Below, piece after piece: positions 1 to 7,077 of a stretch of DNA of 11,231 bases (positions within the stretch are counted from its first letter, which is position 1; every line of letters begins with the position of its first letter). A program made the position numbers and the translations under genes. The notes under the pieces were generated by a model, which was not told where the DNA came from, made no database searches, and saw nothing but the letters and a program-made list of their open reading frames with translations. Source of the stretch: Ferroglobus sp. (lineage in GTDB: Archaea > Halobacteriota > Archaeoglobi > Archaeoglobales > Archaeoglobaceae); assembly GCA_015523665.1 (NCBI GenBank), contig WAJX01000012.1, forward strand, positions 1 to 11,231, given 5' to 3'.

Positions 1-826
1 TAACAACCCCCGGTATCTTGGTCGCAGCTAAGATTCCAGTCTTTGTTGCTTCCTTCACAGCATCTATAGATAATCCGTTTATCACTATCTCATATATAGC
101 TCTAACATTTTCTGGAACTTCTGTTTCTGCAACTTCACTTCTTATACTTGGAGCAAACTTCTCGTTCGTTGAAGCTTTTAAAAATTTGTACTTATTAGCC
201 CCAACTTTAGAGCCAGAAGCAACAATACCTCCAGGAAAAGGTGTAATAACTCCATCAACATCACTAATAGCTTGGACAGCAGCTTTAGCCCCAGCTAAAG
301 CAGAGGGTTGAGTTTCTGCCATGATAAAAAAGTTTCCTCCAGCTATACCATTTGTATAACCAATATCATTCTCTATAAGGAAGTCTCCCTCCATCATTGG
401 AATTGCCCACATCTTCCTTCCAGCAACCTCTATCTGCTTTTCATAACCATCTCCAAAAAATCTCAGTTTGTTTCCTGCGTCGAATTTCTCTTCAGCATCA
501 GGTAAGCCGTTAAAGACAGCAGTAGTTGGAGCGGTGAGAACACATTGTCCAATCCTCGCAATTAATTGTTCCTCCAATCCTTTTTTGCTCATATGGCATA
601 TCTGTATATAATATCCTGGTCTACCATCTGGGGTTTCTGATGGAAGAGCTTTTCTTTCGATTCCAGCTTCAGCAGGACACATTATAACAGATGTCCCAAA
701 TCCAGTAGCTTCGTTTGCAGCTATGTAAGCCCAATCATAGTCGTAGGCTGTTATTAACACTCTTGCAATTTTTATATCAAAAGCTTCTGCAAATGTTTCT
801 TCAACTTCAACTCCATTTACTTTCAT
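1..826 (-). CDS. ftr: Formylmethanofuran:tetrahydromethanopterin formyltransferase (partial, C-terminus cut by window edge)
   Basis: Ftr moves the formyl group between formylmethanofuran and tetrahydromethanopterin, a cytoplasmic step of the C1 (methanogenic or reverse-methanogenic/Wood-Ljungdahl) pathway. The frame is open from the ATG at 826 to base 1, giving 275 residues of a family usually near 297, so about 20 C-terminal residues lie outside the window. It begins MKVNGVEVEETFAEAFDIK and carries family stretches such as DYDWAYIAANEATGFGTS near residues 28-45, TPDGRPGYYIQICHMSKKG, and EAGIERKALPSETPDGRPG before it. The C-terminal half contains IAGGNFFIMAETQPSALAG and TPFPGGIVASGSKVGANKY, glycine-rich segments typical of Ftr. 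A GGTGG ribosome binding site at 833-837 sits upstream of the ATG, supporting this start. It is a single gene here with its own upstream gap. Identification is from recalled family sequence and is very secure. Confidence 0.96.
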   Translation of the reverse strand, partial: MKVNGVEVEETFAEAFDIKIARVLITAYDYDWAYIAANEATGFGTSVIMCPAEAGIERKALPSETPDGRPGYYIQICHMSKKGLEEQLIARIGQCVLTAPTTAVFNGLPDAEEKFDAGNKLRFFGDGYEKQIEVAGRKMWAIPMMEGDFLIENDIGYTNGIAGGNFFIMAETQPSALAGAKAAVQAISDVDGVITPFPGGIVASGSKVGANKYKFLKASTNEKFAPSIRSEVAETEVPENVRAIYEIVINGLSIDAVKEATKTGILAATKIPGVV

Positions 827-832
827 TTACAA

Positions 833-866
833 CCACCAAAAAGAACTATATTGGGCTGGTTATTAA
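833..866 (-). promoter_or_regulatory. Probable ftr promoter and ribosome binding site
   Basis: Reading leftwards, a TTAATA box at 866-861 lies about 25 bases before a possible transcript start near 839, which would give a short leader carrying the GGTGG site at 837-833 ahead of the ATG at 826. The box is a weak match to the archaeal TATA consensus and the surrounding DNA is AT-rich, so its position is tentative. The ribosome binding site is more secure than the TATA box. Confidence 0.35.
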
Positions 867-968
867 TCTTTTGAATTTTTTAGAGCTACTTAATTTTAAC
901 TTTATTTTAATTTTATAATAAAAGAGAAAATTTTCATTCCTAAGCTATAAGTGTTAAGAATTTAAATG

Positions 969-1006
969 ATAATATTAACATAATTAAATAATATTAACAT
1001 AATTAA
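969..1006. repeat. Perfect 19-bp tandem duplication
   Basis: The unit ATAATATTAACATAATTAA occurs at 969-987 and again directly abutting at 988-1006 with no mismatch. A shorter partial echo, TTAACATAA, is at 1003-1011, overlapping the end of the second copy. All bases except one C per unit are A or T. It lies about 145 bp upstream of the ftr start and 80 bp downstream of the DUF488 stop on their strand. It may simply be replication slippage in AT-rich DNA, or a paired protein-binding site. Nothing in the sequence decides between these. Confidence 0.85.
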
Positions 1007-1086
1007 CATAAATAAACTAATTAAAACTTAAAAAATTAACTAAACAGCAAAAATAAAGAATAAAGTAAGTGTAATTAACGATCAGA

Positions 1087-1629
1087 TTACTCAGATACAA
1101 CATCATATATAATATTATTTTCGTCTAAAACCCTTGCAAAAGGGGAGAGTTTATGTTCATAAACTCTTCCATCGAGTATATGTATAACTCTCCATCCTCT
1201 TGAAACCAAAAAATCTGAAATTAACCTTCTGTGGCACTTCCAGAAAAATCTTTCAGCACACATCAAAGCAACTCTTTTCTTCTTCGCTATTAACTCTAAT
1301 TCCTTTATTTGATTCTTAAATTCATCACTCATCATATAATCTGCATAGTTTCTAAATCCCTGGCTTTTTATTGCAACATTTGGAGAATTCTCTAAAACTC
1401 TCCCCCTATAACCGCCAAGTTTCTCAAACCAGATGTATTTAATCCCCTCTTTTCTTAAGATATTCTCTAATCTTTCTTTATTAAAATGCTCATATTTTGA
1501 TGAAGGAAATCTCCTCACATCAATTAGAACTTGGATATTAAACTCTCTCAACAATTTCAAAAATTCATCAATGTTCCTATTAGAATGCCCCAATGTGTAT
1601 ATCACTTTTGGTAATATTGTCAATCCCAT
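1087..1629 (-). CDS. DUF488 family protein
   Basis: This is a 180-residue protein of the DUF488 family, whose biochemical role is not established. The N-terminus has the family's opening strand and motif, VIYTLGHSNRNIDEFLKLL, at residues 9-27, followed by LIDVRRFPSSKYEHFN near 36-51. The C-terminal half holds the signature LMCAERFFWKCHRRLISDFL near residues 122-141, with the Cys...Cys-His-Arg pattern seen across the family. Length is typical. The ATG at 1629 is followed by eight residues before the family core begins. No ribosome binding site precedes it, but an AT box at 1651-1664 sits at about the distance expected for a leaderless transcript, which supports this start. A GTG at 1605 would also open the conserved core. 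It is divergent from the HIT gene with only 37 bp between them. Family assignment is firm and function is unknown. Confidence 0.88.
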   Translation of the reverse strand: MGLTILPKVIYTLGHSNRNIDEFLKLLREFNIQVLIDVRRFPSSKYEHFNKERLENILRKEGIKYIWFEKLGGYRGRVLENSPNVAIKSQGFRNYADYMMSDEFKNQIKELELIAKKKRVALMCAERFFWKCHRRLISDFLVSRGWRVIHILDGRVYEHKLSPFARVLDENNIIYDVVSE

Positions 1630-1666
1630 TGATAAATGTTAAAACCACTACAATTAAAATTTAACC
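1630..1666. promoter_or_regulatory. Divergent promoter region between DUF488 and HIT genes
   Basis: The 37-bp gap must serve two start codons facing away from each other. Neither ATG has a recognisable GGTGA-type site in front, which suggests leaderless transcripts. On the minus strand the box TTAAATTTTAAT (around 1652-1663) is centred some 26 bases before the ATG at 1629. On the plus strand the TAAATGTTAAA stretch (1633-1643) is centred a similar distance before the ATG at 1667. The two core promoters would therefore overlap or lie side by side. This is inferred from spacing and AT content only. Confidence 0.4.
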
Positions 1667-2161
1667 ATGAAACAGATCTTTGCACCATGGAGGATAAAGT
1701 ATATAGAATCTCCAAAATTTGAAGGATGTATCTTCTGCAAGTTTAAAAATGAGGAAGACGAAAAGAGATTAATACTATTCAGAGGTGAGAAATGTTTCGT
1801 GATAATGAACAACTATCCATACAATCCTGGACACGTTATGATTGCACCATACGAGCATAAAGCTAAGCTTTATGAACTCAATGATGCGGAGAAACTTGAA
1901 ATGATGAAACTTGCAGAGAAGATGATAAGAGTTATAGAATTTACAATGAAGCCAGATGGATTTAATCTCGGAATAAATCTTGGTAAGGTGGCTGGAGCTG
2001 GGATAGAAGATCACATACATCTCCACATTGTTCCAAGATGGAATGGTGACACTAACTTCATGCCAGTGCTTGCAGATGTGAAAGTAATTCCAGAAGCGAT
2101 CGAGGATACATATAAAAAGTTAAGAAATGCATTAATGAATAAAGCTGATGATACAGTTTAA
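1667..2161 (+). CDS. HIT-family nucleotide hydrolase/phosphorylase (Ap4A-type)
   Basis: This is a 164-residue histidine-triad protein. The triad is HIHLHIV at residues 116-122, and the middle His118 is the expected nucleophile that takes the nucleotidyl group. Upstream features fit the Fhit/Ap4A branch: APWRIKYI at 6-13, a CIFC pair at 21-24 that may bind metal, and NNYPYNPGHVMIAPYEH at 48-64. Directly after the triad comes PRWNGDTNFMPV, a tail shared with actinobacterial diadenosine tetraphosphate phosphorylases of the HIT family. Likely substrates are dinucleoside polyphosphates or other nucleotide conjugates, split in the cytoplasm. Whether it is a hydrolase or a phosphorylase cannot be told from sequence. 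It lies 59 bp upstream of sucC on the same strand, but that gap has its own promoter-like box, so membership of the succinate operon is doubtful. Confidence 0.92.
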   Translation: MKQIFAPWRIKYIESPKFEGCIFCKFKNEEDEKRLILFRGEKCFVIMNNYPYNPGHVMIAPYEHKAKLYELNDAEKLEMMKLAEKMIRVIEFTMKPDGFNLGINLGKVAGAGIEDHIHLHIVPRWNGDTNFMPVLADVKVIPEAIEDTYKKLRNALMNKADDTV

Positions 2162-2175
2162 TCAATAAAATAATA

Positions 2176-2217
2176 CGAAAACGATAAATATCTCCATATA
2201 CTCGCCTCTTTGGTGAT
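2176..2217 (+). promoter_or_regulatory. Probable promoter and ribosome binding site of the sucCD-sdhABCD operon
   Basis: A purine-rich BRE-like stretch CGAAAAC (2176-2182) precedes a TATA-like GATAAATA (2183-2190). A transcript start about 25 bases on, near 2212, would leave a very short leader made up essentially of GGTGAT (2212-2217), the archaeal anti-16S match, three bases before the sucC ATG. The ribosome binding site is clear. The TATA call is tentative because the region is AT-rich. Confidence 0.5.
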
Positions 2218-2220
2218 GTC

Positions 2221-3369
2221 ATGAGATTACATGAATTTCAAGCAAAACAGATCTTTTCTCAGTATGGAATAAAAATTGCAAGAGGTAAACTTGCAAGAAA
2301 TATTGAGGATGTTAAAAAGATAGCTGAAGAGCTTGGAGGAAAAGTTGTGCTTAAATCACAAGTTTTAGTTGGCGGAAGAGGGAAAGCTGGTGGAATAAAG
2401 CTGGCCAATAGTGTTGAAGAGGCGGTAGAGATAGCAAAAAATATGTTTGGTATGACAATTAAAGGCCATAGAGTTGATAAGATCTATGTAGAAGAGCAGT
2501 TGAATATTATAAAAGAGATGTACGTTGGGTTAACTCTTGATAGAGCAAATAAGGGTTTTGCTTTAATTGTAAGTAGTGTTGGTGGGATGGATATTGAAGA
2601 GATAGCTATTAAACATCCGGAAAAAATTGCAAGTGTGACTATAAATCCAATCTTTGGTCTTTGGGATTATCAGATAAGAGAGGTGTTGTATCTCTCAAAA
2701 ATACCACGTGAATATCATAAAGAGCTAACTAAGATAATTAAATCTCTCTATAAAATTTTAGTAGATTATGAAGCAGAACTAACCGAGATAAATCCACTTG
2801 CAATTGACGAAAATGGGGAGATTATAGCCGTTGATGCCAGATTGAATATAGATGAGAACGCTCTATACAGACATCCAGAATTAAAAGATTTAAAAGACTA
2901 CACTGAGGTTGATGAGATCGAAAGACTCGCTGAAGAAAAGGGATTAAATTATGTAAAACTCGATGGAGATATAGGTGTTATCGCAAATGGTGCAGGAATG
3001 AGCATGGCAACTATGGATCTAATCTATTTAGAGGGTGGAAAACCAGCAAACTTTCTCGATGTAGGAGGAGGGGCCAGTAGTGAAGCTGTTAAAAATGCAA
3101 TAAATATTATCGCAATGGATAAAAACGTTAAAGTTATTTTTATGAACATATTCGGAGGGATTACGAGATGTGACGAAGTAGCTAAAGGATTAATAGAAGC
3201 GTTTGATGAGTCAAAAATAAGTATACCTCTAGTCCTAAGACTTGCAGGAACTAATGAAGATGAAGGGAAAGAATTGATTGAAGAATTTGTAAAGAGAAGT
3301 GATGCGAAGATAATAGTGGTTGAAACTATGGAAGAAGGAGCAAAAAAAGCTGTTGAACTTAGTAAATAA
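2221..3369 (+). CDS. sucC: Succinyl-CoA synthetase beta subunit
   Basis: SucC pairs with SucD to interconvert succinyl-CoA plus NDP and phosphate with succinate, CoA and NTP. The protein is 382 residues, close to the usual bacterial and archaeal length of about 380-390. It opens MRLHEFQAKQIFSQYGI, the standard start of the ATP-grasp domain, followed by the nucleotide loop GGRGKAGGIKLA near residues 51-62. The metal-binding end of the grasp fold shows ELTEINPLA near 188-196 and DARLNIDENALYRHPEL near 205-221. The C-terminal CoA-ligase domain holds FLDVGGGAS near 278-286 and NIFGGITRCDEVAKG near 309-323, which contact SucD. Start is fixed by GGTGAT three bases upstream. sucD follows after 15 bp, so the two subunits are almost certainly co-expressed. 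ADP versus GDP preference cannot be read from sequence. Confidence 0.96.
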   Translation: MRLHEFQAKQIFSQYGIKIARGKLARNIEDVKKIAEELGGKVVLKSQVLVGGRGKAGGIKLANSVEEAVEIAKNMFGMTIKGHRVDKIYVEEQLNIIKEMYVGLTLDRANKGFALIVSSVGGMDIEEIAIKHPEKIASVTINPIFGLWDYQIREVLYLSKIPREYHKELTKIIKSLYKILVDYEAELTEINPLAIDENGEIIAVDARLNIDENALYRHPELKDLKDYTEVDEIERLAEEKGLNYVKLDGDIGVIANGAGMSMATMDLIYLEGGKPANFLDVGGGASSEAVKNAINIIAMDKNVKVIFMNIFGGITRCDEVAKGLIEAFDESKISIPLVLRLAGTNEDEGKELIEEFVKRSDAKIIVVETMEEGAKKAVELSK

Positions 3370-3384
3370 TGAAGGGGTGGTGGA

Positions 3385-4257
3385 ATGGCTATAATAATAG
3401 ATGAAAAGACAACAGCTATAGTTCAAGGTATTACTGGTTCTCAAGGGAGATTTCACACTCAAAGAATGCTAGCTTATGGAACAAGGATAGTTGCTGGTGT
3501 CACTCCAGGAAAGGGTGGAAGTGAGGTGTTTGGAGTTCCCGTTTTTGATAGAGTTAAAGAGGCAGTTGATGAAACTGGCGCAGATGCAAGTATAATCTTT
3601 GTTCCTGCCCCCTTTGCCGGAGATGCAATCGCTGAAGCTGTTGATGCAGGGATTAAAACTATAATCTGTATAACAGAGGGCATACCAGTTCATGATGAAC
3701 TCAAAATATACAGAAAAGTTAAGGAAAGAGATGCCATCCTCATTGGCCCAAATTGTCCAGGTGTTATGAGTGTTGGAAAATCTCATCTCGGCATAATGCC
3801 TCCTCATATATTTATGGAAGGGGATGTCGGAATAGTTTCGAGGAGTGGGACTCTGACTTATCAAATCGCACATAATCTAACAAAACTTGGAGTTGGACAA
3901 TCAACAGTTGTTGGAATAGGAGGAGATAGAATAATTGGAACGAGCTTTACTGAAATTTTAAAAATGTTCGAGGAAGATGAACAGACTGAAATAGTAGTAC
4001 TTATAGGAGAAATAGGAGGAACTGATGAGGAAGATGCTGCAAAATTTATAGAGGGAATGGAAAAGCCTGTTGTAGCTTACATAGCTGGCATAACTGCACC
4101 TCCAGGAAAAAGAATGGGACATGCTGGAGCGATAATTGAAGGAGGAAAAGGGAGTGCTGAATCTAAGATAAAAGCTCTCAGAGAAGTGGGAGTTGAAGTG
4201 GGAAAAACTCCAATGGAGGTTGCTGAGATCGTTAAGAGGATGAAATCAAGAGGATGA
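3385..4257 (+). CDS. sucD: Succinyl-CoA synthetase alpha subunit
   Basis: The alpha subunit of succinyl-CoA synthetase carries the phosphorylated histidine and the CoA site. At 290 residues it has the usual length. The N-terminal Rossmann CoA-binding domain shows [20 protein letters not shown] near residues 13-32 and [10 protein letters not shown] near 36-45. [17 protein letters not shown] near 123-139 and [10 protein letters not shown] lie at the domain boundary. The catalytic histidine is His246 in [18 protein letters not shown], in the same position as in the Escherichia coli enzyme. A GGGGTGGTGG purine run ends two bases before the ATG and supplies the ribosome binding site. The sdhA ATG begins four bases after this gene's stop, making it the link between the SucCD and Sdh halves of the operon. 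Confidence 0.96.
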   Translation: MAIIIDEKTTAIVQGITGSQGRFHTQRMLAYGTRIVAGVTPGKGGSEVFGVPVFDRVKEAVDETGADASIIFVPAPFAGDAIAEAVDAGIKTIICITEGIPVHDELKIYRKVKERDAILIGPNCPGVMSVGKSHLGIMPPHIFMEGDVGIVSRSGTLTYQIAHNLTKLGVGQSTVVGIGGDRIIGTSFTEILKMFEEDEQTEIVVLIGEIGGTDEEDAAKFIEGMEKPVVAYIAGITAPPGKRMGHAGAIIEGGKGSAESKIKALREVGVEVGKTPMEVAEIVKRMKSRG

Positions 4258-4261
4258 AAGA

Positions 4262-5959
4262 ATGAAAGTTCAGCATGACATAGTCATAGTTGGTGGCGGT
4301 TTAGCAGGATTAAGAGCAGCTATCGCTTCAGCTGAGAGAAGTAGGAAATTAGAAATAGCAATAATATCAAAAACCTATCCGATTAGATGTCACAGTGTAT
4401 GCGCTGAGGGTGGAACCGCTGCTGTGCTTAGAGAAGGAGATAGTTTTGATCTACACGCTTGGGATACCATCAAAGGATCTGACTTCTTAGCAGATCAAGA
4501 TGCAGTAGAGTTTTTTGTTAAAGAAATACCAAGTGAAATTTTGAGACTTGATAACTGGGGATGTCCATGGAGTAGGACTAAAGATGGTAGAATAGCTCAA
4601 AGAGCTTTTGGTGGTCAAAGCTTTAATAGAACGGTTTTTGCAGCAGATAGGACTGGATTCCACGAAGTTCATACTCTCTACGAAAGAACACTCATGTATC
4701 CTAATATCATAAGATATGACGAGTACTTTCTAACAAACCTGATAATAGAAGACAATGAGATAAGGGGTGTAACTGCTATAGAACTTAAAAGTGGTGACTT
4801 AATTTTATTTGAGGCTAAAGCAGTTATATTAGCTACAGGAGGGGCTGGAAGACTTTATGGATTCACCACTTACAGTCATCAAGTTACAGGAGATGGTATG
4901 GCTATTGCATACAGGGCCGGAATTCCACTTAAAGACATGGAATTCTTTCAATTTCATCCAACTGGATTAGTTCCATCTGGAATTTTGATGACAGAAGCTT
5001 GTAGGGGAGAGGGAGGATATTTGAGGAATAAATATGGAGAGAGATTCATGGAAAAATACGCCCCAGAGATGATGGAACTCGCCCCAAGAGATGTCGTTTC
5101 TAGAGCTATGTGGAGAGAGATAGTGGAAGGAAGGGGAATAGAAAGTGAACATGGAGCATATATAGCTTTAGACCTCACACACTTAGGAGAAGAGAGAATC
5201 GATGAAAGATTACCACTTATAAGGGATGCTGCTAAAAAATTCGCTGGAATAGATCCAGTAGAGGAGCCTATACCAGTTCGACCTGTTGCACATTACACAA
5301 TGGGAGGAATACATACAAACATCAATACTGAGACGCAAGTTAGAGGTCTATACGCTGCTGGAGAAGTTGCGTGTGTGAGTATTCATGGTGCAAATAGGCT
5401 TGGGAGTAATAGCACAGCTGAGTGCTTAGTTTTTGGAAGAGTAGCTGGAGAAAGAGCTGCAGATTATGCATTGAAAAAAGAGTTCAGGCATGTTAAAAGT
5501 GAGAGCTTTAAAAAAGAGGAGAAGAAGATATTTGATGATTTTCTTAAAAAAAGTGGAGATGAAAATCCCTATGAGATAAAAAAAGAATTAACTAAAGTTA
5601 TGGATGATAACTTCTGGATATTCAGAAATGGAGAAGATATGAAAGAGGGTGTTAAGAAGATAAGAGAATTAAAAGAGAGATACAAAAATGTTGAGATTGT
5701 TGATAAATCTAGGAGGTTTAACACAGATCTAATTAATACAATGGAGATAGGTTTTATGTTGGATGTTGCAGAAGTGGTTGCAATAGGAGCTTTAATGAGA
5801 AAAGAGAGTCGTGGATCACACTATAGACTCGATTATCCAGAAAGGGATGATAAGAATTGGTTAAAGCACACTTTAGTCTATTACAATGAAAATGGGCCTA
5901 TTGTGAAATACATACCAGTTAAAATCACAAAATGGATGCCAGTTGAGAGGAAATACTGA
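4262..5959 (+). CDS. sdhA: Succinate dehydrogenase/fumarate reductase flavoprotein subunit
   Basis: SdhA oxidises succinate to fumarate, or does the reverse, at a covalently bound FAD, and sits on the cytoplasmic face of the membrane complex. The 565-residue protein starts with the dinucleotide motif IVGGGLAGLRAA (residues 9-20). His44 in RCHSVCAEGG is the expected 8-alpha-histidyl FAD attachment. Substrate-site elements follow: FHPTG, TEACRGEGGYLRNKYGERFM, LAPRDVVSRA with the catalytic arginine, HYTMGGIHTN, and GANRLGSNSTAECLVFGR with another substrate arginine. The C-terminal helical domain ends with the family pattern around ESRGSHYRLDYPERDDKNW. The ribosome binding site GAGGATGA overlaps the end of sucD. 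The stop lies inside an 11-bp tandem repeat. Sequence does not separate dehydrogenase from fumarate reductase use. The SdhB/C/D partners show it is a quinone-linked membrane enzyme and not a soluble thiol-dependent TfrAB. Confidence 0.95.
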   Translation: MKVQHDIVIVGGGLAGLRAAIASAERSRKLEIAIISKTYPIRCHSVCAEGGTAAVLREGDSFDLHAWDTIKGSDFLADQDAVEFFVKEIPSEILRLDNWGCPWSRTKDGRIAQRAFGGQSFNRTVFAADRTGFHEVHTLYERTLMYPNIIRYDEYFLTNLIIEDNEIRGVTAIELKSGDLILFEAKAVILATGGAGRLYGFTTYSHQVTGDGMAIAYRAGIPLKDMEFFQFHPTGLVPSGILMTEACRGEGGYLRNKYGERFMEKYAPEMMELAPRDVVSRAMWREIVEGRGIESEHGAYIALDLTHLGEERIDERLPLIRDAAKKFAGIDPVEEPIPVRPVAHYTMGGIHTNINTETQVRGLYAAGEVACVSIHGANRLGSNSTAECLVFGRVAGERAADYALKKEFRHVKSESFKKEEKKIFDDFLKKSGDENPYEIKKELTKVMDDNFWIFRNGEDMKEGVKKIRELKERYKNVEIVDKSRRFNTDLINTMEIGFMLDVAEVVAIGALMRKESRGSHYRLDYPERDDKNWLKHTLVYYNENGPIVKYIPVKITKWMPVERKY

Positions 5960-5971
5960 TGAAATACTGAT
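5950..5971 (+). repeat. 11-bp perfect tandem duplication across the sdhA stop codon
   Basis: GAAATACTGAT occurs at 5950-5960 and again at 5961-5971. The first copy contains the sdhA stop TGA (5957-5959) and the second copy repeats the same bases in what is now the sdhA-sdhB spacer. The duplication therefore lengthens the spacer without changing SdhA. It stops just before the sdhB ribosome binding site AGGTG. The simplest reading is recent slippage. Confidence 0.9.
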
Positions 5972-5972
5972 A

Positions 5973-5977
5973 AGGTG
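5973..5977 (+). promoter_or_regulatory. sdhB ribosome binding site that favours the internal ATG
   Basis: AGGTG at 5973-5977 lies six bases before the ATG at 5984. A GTG at 5975 in the same frame would sit inside this ribosome binding site and has no other site in front of it, so the ATG is preferred. Confidence 0.65.
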
Positions 5978-5983
5978 TTTGTT

Positions 5984-6691
5984 ATGGAAGTTGAAATAAA
6001 AGTTAGAAGGTTTAATGGTGAAAAGAGTTATTGGCAAAAATATAGAGTTCCAGTTTTAAGTGGTATGACTGTTCTTGATGCTCTCCTATATATAAAGGAG
6101 AATATTGATGCAACTCTCTCTTTCAGATATTCATGTAGAATGGGAGTTTGTGGGAGTTGTGCTGTTAAAATAAACAATAAACCCAGATTAGCATGCGAAA
6201 CACAAATTTTACAGTTAAAAGATGTTCAAATAGAACCAATAAATAATTTTAGAGTTATAAAAGATCTAATCACAGACTTTGATGACTTTTTTGCCAAACA
6301 TAGAATTGTAAAACCATACTTAATAAGAAAAAATGATAGCTATGAAAAACCAGTGGAGATGATTCAAACGCCAAAACAACTTAAAAAATACTATAGATAC
6401 TCTTTGTGCATTAAATGTGGAGCTTGCAATTCTGTTTGTCCAGTTTCATCAACGAGAGATGATTATCTCGGTCCAGCAATAATGACCACAGTCTATAGGT
6501 TTATGACCGATAATAGAGATGAAGGAAAGGATGAGAGGTTTAAGATCGTAAGTAGCGAGAGAGGTGTATGGAGATGTCATTTTGCATCGGAATGCAGTGA
6601 AGTTTGTCCAAAAAACGTTGAACCAGCTAAAGCTGTTCAAAAGTTGAGGATAAAATCGATCATATATGAGATTAAAAAGTTCTTTAAATGA
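5984..6691 (+). CDS. sdhB: Succinate dehydrogenase/fumarate reductase iron-sulfur subunit
   Basis: SdhB carries electrons between the FAD of SdhA and the membrane quinone site. Starting at the ATG at 5984 it has 235 residues, normal for the family. The N-terminal ferredoxin domain binds a [2Fe-2S] cluster through CRMGVCGSC and the later cysteine in KPRLACET (residues about 46-66), all four ligands being cysteine. The C-terminal domain has CIKCGACNSVCPV near residues 139-151 for the [4Fe-4S] cluster. It then has CHFASECSEVCPKNVEP for the remaining ligands, with the short Cys-X5-Cys-X3-Cys-Pro pattern expected of a [3Fe-4S] centre. No cysteine is missing. A GTG nine bases upstream could add three residues but lies in the ribosome binding site. 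The gene sits between sdhA and the anchor genes, 12 bp before sdhC, in the order described for Archaeoglobus. Confidence 0.95.
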   Translation: MEVEIKVRRFNGEKSYWQKYRVPVLSGMTVLDALLYIKENIDATLSFRYSCRMGVCGSCAVKINNKPRLACETQILQLKDVQIEPINNFRVIKDLITDFDDFFAKHRIVKPYLIRKNDSYEKPVEMIQTPKQLKKYYRYSLCIKCGACNSVCPVSSTRDDYLGPAIMTTVYRFMTDNRDEGKDERFKIVSSERGVWRCHFASECSEVCPKNVEPAKAVQKLRIKSIIYEIKKFFK

Positions 6692-6703
6692 TTTGGTGAT
6701 GTT

Positions 6704-7072
6704 ATGTTGGTAGATTGGTTTAGAATTAAAGGGAGATCATTACATAGCCTAGCCTTCTCATTTCATAGACTAACTGGTATAGTTCTCATGATCTATCTAA
6801 TTCTACATTTAACATATCTAACATCCCTAAGATTTGGAAAGGAGAGTTACGAATACCTCATATCCCTAACAGTTAGACCAGAAACTTTGCCTTTTGACTT
6901 ATTGCTCCTTCTGGCAACAGTATTTCATGGAGTTAACGGAATTAGATTGGTTATACATGAGCTTGGTTTTGTGTATGAAAAAAGGAACCTCATATTATAT
7001 CTAACCTTTGGAATAGTTTTGATAGTCTGGCTTTATGCGGGATATTTGATGTTTCTACTTATAATGGGGTGA
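6704..7072 (+). CDS. sdhC: Succinate dehydrogenase membrane anchor, cytochrome b subunit (SdhC-like)
   Basis: This 122-residue protein has three membrane helices, roughly residues 17-42, 64-86 and 95-119. Helix one begins with the SdhC signature S-F-H-R-L-T-G (19-25), where the arginine and serine help form the quinone site. His35 (LILHLTYL) and His75 (VFHGVNGIR) sit at positions typical of axial haem b ligands. The pattern H-x3-G-I-R after helix two is the second family signature. It anchors SdhAB to the membrane and passes electrons to or from quinone. The ribosome binding site GGTGATG precedes the ATG by a few bases. Its stop overlaps the GTGA region where sdhD starts, indicating translational coupling. 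Which anchor is called C or D is a matter of convention here. Confidence 0.88.
   Translation: MLVDWFRIKGRSLHSLAFSFHRLTGIVLMIYLILHLTYLTSLRFGKESYEYLISLTVRPETLPFDLLLLLATVFHGVNGIRLVIHELGFVYEKRNLILYLTFGIVLIVWLYAGYLMFLLIMG
7066..7072 (+). promoter_or_regulatory. sdhD ribosome binding site inside the sdhC stop
   Basis: GGGGTGA covers the last codon and TGA stop of sdhC and ends five bases before a GTG at 7078. This favours 7078 over the GTG at 7069 that lies within the site itself. Termination of sdhC would place a ribosome exactly here. Confidence 0.55.
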
Positions 7073-7077
7073 AGGAA

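Larger units (their letters stand above)
827..1086. other. AT-rich intergenic region between ftr and the DUF488 gene
   Basis: This 260-bp gap separates two genes transcribed leftwards. The part next to ftr holds its likely promoter and GGTGG site. The part next to the DUF488 stop reads, on the minus strand, as several runs of four to six T (for example near 1030 and 1050), which could end DUF488 transcription in the archaeal T-tract manner. The middle contains a perfect 19-bp tandem duplication, listed separately. I see no open reading frame with a ribosome binding site, no tRNA-like fold and no clear C/D-box pair. Confidence 0.6.

Noticed and set aside
18..311. Plus-strand open frames of 97 and 65 codons at 18-505 and one of 67 codons at 715-918
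   Set aside because: The first two lie opposite ftr, which reads as a clear Ftr protein on the minus strand. The third overlaps the ftr start, is leucine-rich with no ribosome binding site, and matches nothing I know.
969..1020. Possible CRISPR or iteron array in the AT-rich gap
   Set aside because: There are only two full abutting copies with no spacers and no cas or replication initiator gene nearby.
3469..3873. Antisense open frames of 69-134 codons inside sucD, and others inside sucC and sdhA
   Set aside because: They are shadows of strongly conserved genes, lack ribosome binding sites and have compositions typical of reverse-frame artefacts.
4262..6691. Soluble thiol:fumarate reductase TfrAB as alternative identity for sdhAB
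   Set aside because: The flavoprotein has the covalent-FAD histidine context, SdhB has the short [3Fe-4S] pattern without a CCG heterodisulfide domain, and two membrane anchors follow directly.
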